64,000 nt of DNA. Source: Marisa cornuarietis (Eukaryota; Mollusca; Gastropoda; Architaenioglossa; Ampullariidae). The stretch lies in NCBI GenBank assembly GCA_004794655.1, contig SMMW01000622.1:13274501-13338500 (forward strand). The letters run 5' to 3'. Below, one piece after another: positions 10,051-20,446 of the stretch (within the stretch, counting starts at the first letter, position 1; each line of letters opens with the position of its first letter). Under the pieces are notes generated by a model, which was not told the origin of the DNA, made no database searches, and saw nothing but the letters and a program-made list of their open reading frames with translations. A program made the position numbers and the translations under genes.

Positions 10051-12060
10051 CCCAAGAGCCCAGTCCCAGTGTATGACTACTCTCTCTCTCTCTCCTCAGT
10101 CAGTTTTCTGCACAACATGGAAAGAGGAAATTGTTATCTATTTTAACTATTCTGCAATAACACACCCATATATTCCTAAGAATACTTGGGAATACTGATA
10201 GCTTTCCCGCTGCTCCCTTCATCATGACTGTATTACCTCACATAAATCACACGGCTGAATATTCAAACTATCTAGCTCTTTTCAGCTAAGGAACTCTATT
10301 TCTTGACTTCTTTCTGACCTTGGCTTTCCTCTGTCATTTTTCTTCTCTGACTCATCAATCCACACTCCTTTTTCTATCATGCTTCTTTTTAATCTAAGTT
10401 TGCGGGATGTCTATCACATTGAGAAAAAGAATAATATTACACATTCGCAGTCTTTCTTGAGGAGTGTATTTTTTTAATACACTCTGTAAAATTCGTAGTT
10501 TATCGGATATAATATTTTCAGGAGGGGTTTGCTGATTGACACAAAAAGATGACTCGACTTGATGAGTCAGAAATACATATTTCTAGCATTTTATCTTCTT
10601 TTCATCCTCTTCCTCCATCCTTTTTTATCTCCTTCTCATTAACACTGAGCGCATGCAGTGATTGACCATGCAGAGGCATGACCCAAGAGGCACTGGTTAA
10701 ATGAAAAGTGAATCCATCTGCATCATATTTCATGTCTACATTGAAGTGGAACAAATTTATGAGACACCGTGCAAATATCAGATAACTCTAGGCCACCATG
10801 TTTCACCACTACAGAAAATTAATGAGTTGCCCGCACAACATATCGCCAAACATCCACATTTCGCGATGTAGTTTAGCTACTACCCAGTCAGTTTTTACAC
10901 GATAGTCTGAGACGTAATTTCTTCAGTCAAAGCATTATTCATCGATGTCAAAGGCATAATAATCAAAACAACCATGAACATAATGAGCATAATAAAAAAG
11001 CAAAGAAAACATGCCCTGCGTCCTTTTTTCGCTCAGAACAAAAATCGTTAGTAATTATTTAAAGGGATTCGTCAACTAATGTTTAAGAACATATTTTTTT
11101 TCTAATGGAAAAGAACAGTATTTTATGGGGGAGAGGACGGTGACCTGTAAAAAAGGGGTGTTTTGAATTAGAACGCGGGAAGTTAAAACACAGTATTTGT
11201 TGTTTCAATTACGAACCCTTGTGTAGATCTTGAAAAGACTTCACATATCAAAACTAAAGTTTTATTGGGTTTTTATGCTTTGTTTTGTCTGTTTTTAATG
11301 TTTTTGACGGCAGCAAGTCATTCCTTCAGGTTTTGTACACGAGCCTCAATCTCTTAACGAGGATCTTGAGCACAGATCGTTCTGGCTACAAGAGTTGCAA
11401 GAGCAGTACTGTCATCTTTATAGAATTGGCCTTAGAGCCCGTTCTTCCTGTGAATTTCACAGACGCTTTGTATGTGTAGGAAAGAGATAGGCCTACTCTG
11501 GCAAGGCACCCGTGGATTCCTGTATCCAGTTTCACGCCACTTCCTGAATAGTTGAAAGACTAGTGCAAACTACACTGTCAAATATACGAATTTACCCATT
11601 ACGTTTGGTAAACAAACTTGACACCGGTCACAAAGTGAAAGGGTATTTCACTGTGGATGACAAATGCGGCACTGAAGAGTTCACTTCGTGTAGAATACTA
11701 TAGAATGTTGATTTAAGAAGGAAAAAGAAAACTAAGACTAACTGAAAGCAACAAAAAATGCGACTTCTACAAACAACCTTTACAGAAAAAAACTCACTGT
11801 TTTGTAATTATGCGAATACTCTTAACTTGTTGCAGAGTCAGTGTCTAGTTCTTTGTGGGGTTTGGCAGAGAGGTGGACCTCATAAGCGATGTCAGCTGGG
11901 ACATGATAAACAACACTGACAGATCATCGGCGACGGTGTTTTGTAATTATTGTCAGAATAATTACTGTTTATCTAAGGCGCTCCCTTTGTGTTCTCGACC
12001 TGTTTTGGTGCATTGCATTAACACAAGTTCTTGATACTTGTTACAGGAGGGTCCATCAGT
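10051..12060. other. Upstream region of the SLC22-like gene; no gene seen
   Basis: On the minus strand the 5' UTR begins with a (GA)n tract (10081-10094). Beyond it the sequence is AT-rich with no convincing exon, repeat or TATA-box promoter. The transporter's start site and any upstream non-coding exon must lie here or further right, but I cannot place them. Confidence 0.5.
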
Positions 12061-12109
12061 GTCAGGTGTCGCCTTCAGCATCTGCTTGCGAGAATGCTTC
12101 TATGCCAAT

Positions 12110-12490
12110 GTCGTTCTTAATCTTTCTTGTCCCTTCGGCTGTCTTTTTTATCTTTTCCTTAATCCTAGCTTTCTTTCTATCATTTTTCCTTTCTTTTGTT
12201 ATCTTTAATCTCTGTCCTTTCTTCTTTCTTTCGTTCTTTCGCTTCTATTTGATTTCTTTCATCCATTCATTTTTTTCATTCTTATTTCTCGCCTTAGTTT
12301 CTATTTCCCTTCCATCATTCATTCTCTCTTTTTCGCTTTTCTTTTCTCACTTGTATTTATTTTCTTTTCCCTTCCTTTTTCGCTTTTCCTTTCTCTTTTT
12401 TCCTTCATTCTCTTTTCTTTCATTTATTCACTTCTTTTTTATCCGTTCTCTTTTTTCTTTCTTTCATTTATTCTTCCATTTTTCAGACAT
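12110..12490 (+). repeat. Long degenerate polypyrimidine (TTTC/TTCA)n tract
   Basis: Nearly 400 bases are almost purely C and T, built from degenerate TTTC and TTCATT units. The 151-codon open frame across it encodes only Phe, Ser, Leu and Ile-rich low-complexity sequence and is not a gene. A (CA)n repeat follows at 12545-12586. Confidence 0.85.
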
Positions 12491-12542
12491 CCTATCTTTC
12501 TCGACCAAATGTAGAAAATAATGAAAGCAGAAATGTTTGCCC

Positions 12543-12544
<2 letters not shown>

Positions 12545-12586
<42 letters not shown>
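12545..12586 (+). repeat. (CA)n microsatellite
   Basis: About 21 CA units directly after the pyrimidine tract. Confidence 0.95.
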
Positions 12587-12590
<4 letters not shown>

Positions 12591-12943
12591 CTTGCACGCA
12601 CGCACTAATCGCATCCACATATGCAAACACATCAAAGTTAGTGAAAAAAAACCAGAAGACAAATTGTTCTCGACAAGCAATAAAAAAAAAAGTTCTCGTT
12701 CAGCTTTGTCGACGATTTGATAGTGGAGAAGTAGTAACAGAGACAGGTGCAGAGACTCTAAAACACCTTTGATTCCCAACACTCCAGTGTCTGATTTTCC
12801 GATTAAGATTTTCCGGTCAAAAAAACGTGAGAGTGTCATACTGTTTCCTCCCTCTAAAAATGTGCTCTCTCTGCAAGAAATTTATGATGCATTTACAGAA
12901 CTTGGTTAAATGGAATTTATGATTTGGAAGAGGGTGATAGTGA

Positions 12944-12945
<2 letters not shown>

Positions 12946-13011
<66 letters not shown>
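12946..13011 (+). repeat. (GT)n microsatellite
   Basis: About 32 perfect GT units preceded by GTGATAGTGATA. Confidence 0.95.
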
Positions 13012-13013
<2 letters not shown>

Positions 13014-13911
13014 ATTTCGACATCTACAACACTGTAAGCAATGTTCAAGCAAAAACATCAACTAAGAGTTCTACACTGCACGAAAGTACATTTTAGATGA
13101 GGCATACAGAATTTCAGAGTTTTCAACCCCGATGTTGTTTTTCAACAAGACCGTCGGATCATCAGAGAAGCGTCAGATACACGCTGCACGACCTCTCCTC
13201 AACCTTTTCATCAGCTAGTTATCTATCTCGAGCTTCACCACCTGCCACTTCGGGTGTTTCAGTTACAGATTTTTCTGTAATTTATTTTCACTCCGATGGA
13301 AGACTTTTCTGAGCGATTAGAAGCTTTCAATAAAAGCGTAGTTAACGGATGACGGATGTATTTTATTGGCAGGTTTGCGAGACACATGTTTAGTACAGAC
13401 GTCGTTGATCTTTAAAAAATGAAAAAGAAACAGATGTTAGAGATTCTAGGTTTTGTTAGTGGCAAACATTTTTCCCTGGTCTGTTTGAAGATGATTTATG
13501 CGACATTTGCCTGTTTCTCCGATCTAGTTTTTCCTGAAACAGTAGTTGCATGAGCTTTTAGAAATACACAAAAAACTGTGAGAAAGGGACGTTCATTCTT
13601 AGCCAAATTGATTTAAGAGATTTCAAAAAGAGAAACAGCTGACAGAAAAAAACTTGACGAAAAGAAAGAACCTATGGAAGACAAGAAAGAAACGGACTAA
13701 ACTTAGCAGAGCAAAGGCTCTATTTTGGAAAAGAGAAAAGTACATATACTGATACTTTTATTCTTTGTTGGGTCTCTAGTGGCAGGTGAAAATGCAGGCA
13801 GTGTCAAAGATATCTCTTGGGAAAGACATAACAATTCCCAGTAAAACACGTTGCCTGAATAGCCAGGTCGTAAAACACTAAAAAAAAATGAATACATCCT
13901 TAGCCTCATAC

Positions 13912-14124
13912 GCAGACCTTATCAGCAGCCGAGTGCGAGCGACTAGTAAACATTCCAAACGGCAGTGTCGTTTGGACATCAGACACTTCGTCTTCATCAT
14001 TTCCTCCATGTAGCTGTTGCCTCGAAGATAAGTGTGAAGATAAGACTTCTCGGCTGACTGCCTGGTCGTGTGCGAGAAGCGAAAAAGAAAACATCTTAGG
14101 CTTTACAGCTCTAGTGGAGTCCAT
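13912..14124 (-). CDS. Candidate coding exon, unrecognised acidic/disordered protein start
   Basis: An ATG at 14124 opens 71 codons that reach the donor GTATGAGG (13904-13911) in phase 0. Residues 1-20 are MDSTRAVKPKMFSFSLLAHD. An acidic patch, GGNDEDEVSDV, follows at 40-50, with no transmembrane segment or known domain. Base composition is closer to coding than its surroundings. It lies on the same strand as the SLC22-like gene, 3.9 kb upstream, but the in-frame stop before that gene's ATG argues against it being an N-terminal extension. It may belong to another gene or be a chance frame. Confidence 0.27.
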
Positions 14125-14207
14125 TTGTTTCTAATGAATGGATGAGCTCAGTTCAAGATACTCTCTTCCATAATCTGGGTGATTCCCACTCCCCCTTCTG
14201 TTCTAGA

Positions 14208-14347
14208 GATACACGCCTACAAAATCACCATGCACAGACGCGTTCATTGCACTTTGAGTACGTTGTGATGGCTTCAGCCAATAGGAAAGCTGAGACCTTG
14301 AGTTAATGAGGCGTATCTGATTGCATGGTGATGTTTGTACGCATGTA
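14208..14347. mobile_element. MITE-like element, family 1, copy 1
   Basis: The left terminus TACACGCCTACAAAATCACC continues ATGCAC. The right terminus, reverse complemented, reads ACATGCGTACAAACATCACC then ATGCA, forming inverted repeats of about 26 bases. The interior contains CAGCCAATAGG. The same termini and a CAGCCAATGGG core occur inverted at 59608-59800. No transposase is encoded, and the target-site duplication is not clear. Confidence 0.7.
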
Positions 14348-15464
14348 ACAAAGAGGGCGAGGTTATCGCCCATATGGTAGGAAATAGTGTCTTGCGCTTA
14401 ACCAGTTATCAGGGAAAAAATTGCTCCCTGGTAGACCTTTAAAAGCTTGGATAGACATTTGCAGAGAAGGAACCATGGACAATTGCGAGTCTACCGCTGG
14501 CGAAGGCAGTGAGAACGCTTTGTCAACATCGCTCGAAAGAGTAAATAATGTAAATATAATGGGACCTCAGCTGGCGGGTAGTATGCTGTGCCTGAAAGAG
14601 GCACCAAGAGCTGCTTTCGTGAAAGATTGTCATAAATATTACATCAGCCCATTCTGAGCGCACTACTCTTCCTGTTCCTGTCAGACATGCGCAGTTTAGC
14701 GTTGGCCATGCAAAGAGCTTTGTTTATGGAGCACTGAACTGATGGCGGATAAAAGGTTGCGGGTAATGCCCGAGATGGTGCAGTTCACTTTGGGCAATTC
14801 TTTTAGCAGACCACACATCAAACCTATGGAATCAAACTTAGCCCTTATCCTAGAAAGTTTGTTCATCAAAGGGAACAGAAAGGACAAGCGTTCACCCCTC
14901 TCTCTCTCCTTCTCTCACTCTCTTTCCTTCTCTTCCTCTCTCCTGCTTTTTCTCGCTCGCCAACAAACATAATTATGAAATTAGGTAGAACTGCGATATC
15001 AACTGACAATTGCTAAATGTCCTAAGGTTATCGACAGATATTCTTATGAATATTATTAAATCATCTTCAGTGATCACTGTTTTTTACTAACTTTAAATCA
15101 CAATAGCAGTATGAGCCGCTACCTGTCTACCAATAAGACTTTGAAATTTGAAACACTTTCAGTTCAGTGAAAATCTAAGATTCCTATTAACTCATTCAAA
15201 CATAAAATGTTGTTGTTAAAGGGCAAGGCTAGACAAAACGCATTCTTAATTATTTCTGCGCACAGTCTCGGGATTGAGAAACATCGTTTACTCGTGATCG
15301 CGTCAAAACACAACTCCCAGGAGGTACATGATGCTCGCAAATGTCAGGTAACACCGCCCACCGTGATGCGCTGTAGTAGACATGCAACCTCCTCCCGCTA
15401 GCTACAGAAATGCCGCGCGCTGCCAGCATGGAGCTCATGACTGTGCCCCAAACGAGTTTATAGT

Positions 15465-15637
15465 CAGAATACACAGATGAAAGGGGGGCTTGAGAAATGG
15501 AACACATTGTCTGGAGTGATTACGAGACTGGAACTATCACCGACAGACAGTTTAAATGCTTTGGCTACATGGCACACTTCTTGGCGAAACAGCATGCACA
15601 TCCTTCCTTCAGCATCATTGTACTGAACCCCTAGGTA
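15465..15637 (-). CDS. Possible exon, PAN/apple-like hairpin
   Basis: After a good acceptor (CTTTATGCTGCTTTCAG, AG at 15638-15639) the frame reads YLGVQYNDAEGRMCMLFRQE and on to SSSLVITPDNVFHFSS before a stop near 15466. The pattern GVQYNDAEGRMCML resembles the central hairpin of PAN/apple domains (F-x-YN-x3-G-x-C-x-L), but the companion cysteines would sit in exons I did not find. Unproven. Confidence 0.22.
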
Positions 15638-16573
15638 CTGAAAGCAGCATAAAGATAGGGTCAAAGCCTGTAGTTTATCAAAGGTATGACTAAATATACT
15701 GCAGTCAAACTCCGTGGAGATTACTATATGTTTTGTAATTCGCTTACAACCTTAAAATGAGTTATCACACAACTATTCTAGAATGTTGTGACATTCTTGT
15801 CAATGGTCGGTTGTAGTTTCTCCTTCAATATTTTGTGGCATCTGCGCGCGCTCTTTTATCAAACTGAACATCTAGCCCCACCTTTCAGTGTTATTTTGTT
15901 TTTATCTGTAAAGGAGTATGGGCACAGGGCGACCTCACTGTAGTTGCTGAGCCTAGTGCAAGTAAACTACTCTTGCAACTTAAAAACTGCTAGTGAAATC
16001 TAGAACGTCAGTATCGATCATTAAACATTAATTCATCATCATCGCTGTCGTCGTCGTTGTTGTTGCTGACGTTTTTAATGTTAATGTTTGCCTTACTCCT
16101 TTAGAAATCTAGATCAGTGCCTCGCAATTTTCTACACTGGATGCATGGGAAGGAGTACTCTTTAATGATGATCCACTGACAAACAAACGAGATGCAATCC
16201 CTTGGAGTCTCGCCCTCTGCCGTTGTTGCGAGTCGTGTCTGGTATCGTAAGCGGTATGTACAGAGTTTCCTAGGTCAACCTGTCACATCTATGTCAACAT
16301 CAGTTTTATTATTTTACTCATCTTTCACGTCATCATCACAGACCTCTTCATCCTCATCACATTTTTCTTGATAAATCCATTCCTGGCAGATCTGGGCAAG
16401 TCCGTTATGCTATGCCAAAGACTACGCGCAGACATGTCTACCCTCCCCTCCCAAAAATGAAAATAAAAACAAAATCAGATTAACTAAATGTTTACATTTA
16501 TTAAATGTCTACGGGGATGGCCGGATAGTGAGAACCGTTTAAGAAAGTATTTCCCTCTCACGTAACATTTAAC

Positions 16574-16843
16574 TCACAAGGGAAGTCCTCCCGACCTCCT
16601 TAAACTCTCTACTCTTTCAAACTCTCTCTCTAAACTGGTTAGACTAGCTTGCGCCAAAACTGATGATTCCGCGCCACCCAGCCGTAAAACAAAATTTCTT
16701 TTTGAAAGCTGTACGTCACAAAGAATAAAAATCTTTTCCTTTGCTAACTCTGAAATCAATGAAAGTACGTTAACAAACCAAGGAGGGAATTCGAGAAATT
16801 GGGAACCGAAGCTCAGACAGAACAACACCTGTCCCCCAAACAA
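16574..16843 (-). CDS. Unrecognised 89-codon open frame
   Basis: The frame starts MFGGQVLFCLSFGSQFLEFP and ends SLRRSGGLPL before the stop. The middle part (LISELAKEKIFILCDVQLSK) looks protein-like, but no domain is recognised and no splice site is needed. Frames of this length also occur by chance in a window of this size. Confidence 0.18.
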   Translation of the reverse strand: MFGGQVLFCLSFGSQFLEFPPWFVNVLSLISELAKEKIFILCDVQLSKRNFVLRLGGAESSVLAQASLTSLEREFERVESLRRSGGLPL

Positions 16844-16940
16844 GAGACTGAGTTCACTTTAAAAACAATTAAACTCACTTGAAAAAATGTTCTGACAGCG
16901 GTAGAATCAGTGCCGTAAATCCGGTTCCGTTCTAAGCGTC

Positions 16941-16958
16941 ATGGCGGCGTTTCCTCAG
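16941..16958 (+). CDS. Possible first coding exon (MAAFPQ)
   Basis: ATGGCGGCGTTTCCTCAG runs directly into the donor GTAATA. It is preceded by CCGGTTCCG, a GC-rich TATA-less start context that contrasts with the AT-rich surroundings. No later exon was identified. Confidence 0.18.
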
Positions 16959-17371
16959 GTAATAAATTTTAAGCAGCGGCCTTCACGTCATCCAGTTACC
17001 CAGGTTCTCTCCCCCGTTCAAGCAGCCAGCGCTGATTATAATTAATTCGCGTCGTTTCCTACTTTGCTCATGCTGGTTTAACCTCGGCAGGCTCGTGGGT
17101 CTAGCAGCACTCTCTGGCACAGGTAACTCAACTACAAGAAATGTAATGGCTAATTTCCTTGGGCGCTTTCCTGCTCACTGTGCTGGCTGCCGGCCTTCTG
17201 GAACGTGATTAGTTTCATAATCCATTTACAGTGGAGCTTGCATCGCCACCTGATGGTGTGCGGACCAGGCAGAGGCGAGGTTGCAGGGCTGCACAGCTGT
17301 TGCTGCGACTGATTGTGGTATTTGATGTTCATTATGGTGTTCGTCATACGCAAACTAAGCTCATCCGCGCG

Positions 17372-17372
17372 C

Positions 17373-17411
<39 letters not shown>
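17372..17411 (+). repeat. (GT)n(GA)n microsatellite
   Basis: A GT run to about 17391 is followed by GA to 17411. Confidence 0.92.
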
Positions 17412-17654
17412 TGGGGATAGACTGAAAACCCCAAGATTTACATTCAAGAATCCATGAGTTGCTTACTATACTAAACAATAAAGATGACAACCCACATTGT
17501 ATACGTCATATTAGACAAGTTAGGCACATACATTTTTGGTCACTTTAATCGACACCTTTAACCACGATTAGACAGAGTTAATGTCAGAGACATTTTTGTT
17601 TTAAATTGTAGTAGACACAAAGATAATTGTGTTGCGTTGAAAACTAAAAAAAAG

Positions 17655-17812
17655 TTGGGTAAGGGGTATAGGGCTGATGTCCTATCTCAAGCCAGCAACT
17701 TTGGAAGCTGGCTCACTCCCATAGAGAAAGAACATGTCATCCCAGACGAGATTTAAGCCCAGGACACCCTATCCTCGCTGAATTGGTGACAACCATGGCG
17801 TCACAAAACCAC
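17655..17812 (-). mobile_element. tRNA-derived SINE copy, variant tail
   Basis: On the minus strand the head reads TGACGCCATGGTTGTCACCA, then a box-B-like GGGCTTAAATC, then CTCGTCTGGGATGACATGTT and CTTTCTCT. The stretch around the box B and CTTTCTC matches the copies at 47255-47445 and 26178-26340. Its 3' part (GCTGGCTTGAGATAGGACAT) differs, suggesting a subfamily. The box A region is degenerate. Confidence 0.6.
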
Positions 17813-18765
17813 AAAAGAAGACGCGCAAATAAATTCGGCGAAACTTAGACAGATGACATTTAATCCTTGTATGGAGCTAGGCAATATATATCCCCAGACA
17901 TCCTTCGCTAATGTCGAGCCACTGCTGATTCAGCACTTTCCACACACCAGCACAGAAATGTCGGAAACACTCTCAGGACAAAACCGAGAAAACTGTTTAG
18001 AAAGGTATTCTTTCTAGGCGGCACCATAATTTACCTCGAAAGCTTATTCAGAAACCTTCATTCACCGCCAAACCTCGTAATGCAGCATGGCAGGACCCAA
18101 AACTGAGAGTACAGCTGAGCCAGATAAGTGTGTTTTACAACACCTCGCATCCGGTTTACGTCGATAATTGAACAGATCACGTACACCTCTGGGGTGAGTC
18201 ATATGGGGAAGATTGCGGCCAGACCCCAGGTCTGAATGCATCTACAGCTGACCATGTCAGACACAAATGTCTGCCCTGCTTTCTTTTAGAAACGAGAACC
18301 ATGCGCGCTTTATGCGCGAAACCTCAGATACTGAGATATAGCCCTTCCGAAGAATACAAAATCTGCAGCATTTAATCATAGGAGATGAACTGGACCTAAC
18401 GGATCAAATTTTTCTCAGACTTTTTTAATAAAGGAAATGCAATTTAAAGCAAAAGTACGAGAATTTCTCGTTTCACACTTACAAGTAAATTGATTGACCA
18501 TATACATACAAGGCAAACTATTTTAGACTTGTAAATGAAAATACTAAGTAAAAGACTGTGAATCGTCTGAATATACAAAAAGTGCGGATGTTTGGTAACA
18601 AAGCCATTTCTAGCATTCTGCAGGATGACTAGATGAATCGGAAGGATATGGACCTACGACTAAAAAAAAAATTGTCTAAAAATATACTATGCCAATAAGA
18701 CACCTTTCTTTTAATGAAACCCGGAGACCTCGTGTCTGTTAACGACAACGGGATATCGACGTAAT

Positions 18766-18972
18766 CTACGTTTGAGGTAAAGCGCGAGCGCCTTGGAAGC
18801 CCAGAAATTCCACGGTGTCTATGTTAGGAAGGATAACTACGGCACACGGCTCAGTTATCTCCGCGTCGCTCGTGACCACGGCAAGATAAGACCGAAAGAA
18901 GTCCCGCAGGCTATGTATACTGAAAGCAACAGTATCGCAAGCAATAAAGATAGCTGGGACGTATCCAGCCAC
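18766..18972 (-). CDS. Possible exon in a GC-richer patch beside an NRF1 motif
   Basis: The minus frame following a CTGTTGCTTTCAG acceptor (ending near 18923) reads IHSLRDFFRSYLAVVTSDAE, then ITEPCAVVILPNIDTVEFLG, to a stop at 18766. An overlapping minus frame (18855-19088) instead carries a 24-residue hydrophobic stretch, SLLLAILLLSVYIACG. The plus strand is also open for 86 codons. Only one can be real, if any. No family is recognised. Confidence 0.18.
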   Translation of the reverse strand: MAGYVPAIFIACDTVAFSIHSLRDFFRSYLAVVTSDAEITEPCAVVILPNIDTVEFLGFQGARALPQT

Positions 18973-19061
18973 AGACTTTCATTCTCCGTGAACATCCGGG
19001 GATCCAGAGACGAGAAAGACAACGAGTGCCATCTCATGCGCGGAAAGAGATAACTTACGAT

Positions 19062-19071
19062 GCGCATGCGC
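19062..19071. promoter_or_regulatory. NRF1-type palindrome GCGCATGCGC
   Basis: A second perfect ten-base NRF1 consensus, at the edge of a GC-richer patch with open frames on both strands. Promoter function is inferred only. Confidence 0.35.
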
Positions 19072-20413
19072 TGGATTAAGCTACGCACTCGTATTTTCCG
19101 TTTTTTTTTTCTTTACGCAATGTTCTAGAGCTACGGTGGTTGTTGTTTTGTTGTTTTGTAGTAGGAAACAAAATCTTATCATTTTTACACACAAAGGCTG
19201 CCACCGATTAAATTGTTCCCGAACGAATCTGGATAACTTTGGGATGAATACCATTAACTTTCATGCATTCTTTTCCAGTCATTAACTCTATTAGAGCACC
19301 TTTGTTTATAAAATATTTAGTACAATATCGTAGCGCCTATAATTTTCACTAGATCACGAGCGGCAAAAAATAACAAAAATAGTCTTTTTTCTTTTCTTCC
19401 CTCATGCCACTGTGGAGAACAGTAATACGCCGCGGGTCACTTTCAGTGAAAATACACTTCGATTTGTAAAAGAAAAATTACAAGAAACATTAAAGTACTA
19501 AGCCAACAATTAAATATAAAAGTTCAAATAAAGAGTAATAAAATGCTGAAGAGTATCAGTCTGTTTAATAAGAACGTCAGTAACACTAAATGAGAAAAAA
19601 ATTACGCTGAAATATCCTTAAGATGCTCTTTCCTATAGATGCAACATTGGTGCTTTCAAAATGTTACAACAAATTCAGTACATGCTGAGGAATTTGTGTA
19701 ACATGCTGTAAAATATTGTAGGATAACACTCTTAATGTTAGTATAGGAAACGTTTCTGAAACTTGTTTCTGATTCCTCTCTGATGAAATAAATAGATGTA
19801 TCAAAGCATAATTGAAAAAAGCATTTCTTCGATATGAAGAAGTTTCATGCTTCAATATAGCACAACCCAGAAAGCGGAAGCTGCACGTGCACCTTTCAAA
19901 ACTTTCTCAGCAGACGAGAGACCTGTCAGCGCTACTCGACTATCTTTTCTCATAATCACAAGATCCAACAGTTCAAGTGCAGACACCATTTCAAAAGCTA
20001 CATCTGTTTCCAAGCTAGTCTTAAGCACGAAATAAAATACCAGTTTCTTTTCTATAGCGCAGGTGGTTGATGAGCGGAAATCATTGTGATGTAGGTTTAT
20101 TTTCCCCAGAAATAAAATGTTATTTGCACGTGGACGACATTGATATTTCCACGTACGAGAAATCTTTCTCATCCGGTCTTGTTCTTTCTCTCTCTCTTGT
20201 TTGCTTTTCTGTAAATAAAGTCCAATTCGCTGAAGAGTTTTCTGGAACTATATATACATATAATTTTTTCAATCAACTTTGATTACATTGTTCTCGTCCA
20301 GATAGGATGTATATCATGTGCTGGAATTAACTAAATAAAATAAACATGTGACGTTCATTTTCACCCAGTGTCTGTGTGTATGCTCTCTCACAATCTTTAT
20401 AAACACACTGCAC

Positions 20414-20446
20414 TTTTGTTTGTTTGTTTGTTTGTTTGTTTGTTTA
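20414..20446 (+). repeat. (TTTG)n microsatellite
   Basis: About eight TTTG units. Confidence 0.9.

Noticed and set aside
12066..12521. 151-codon plus-strand open frame
   Set aside because: It is a translation of a degenerate pyrimidine tract (Phe/Ser/Leu/Ile only), not a gene.
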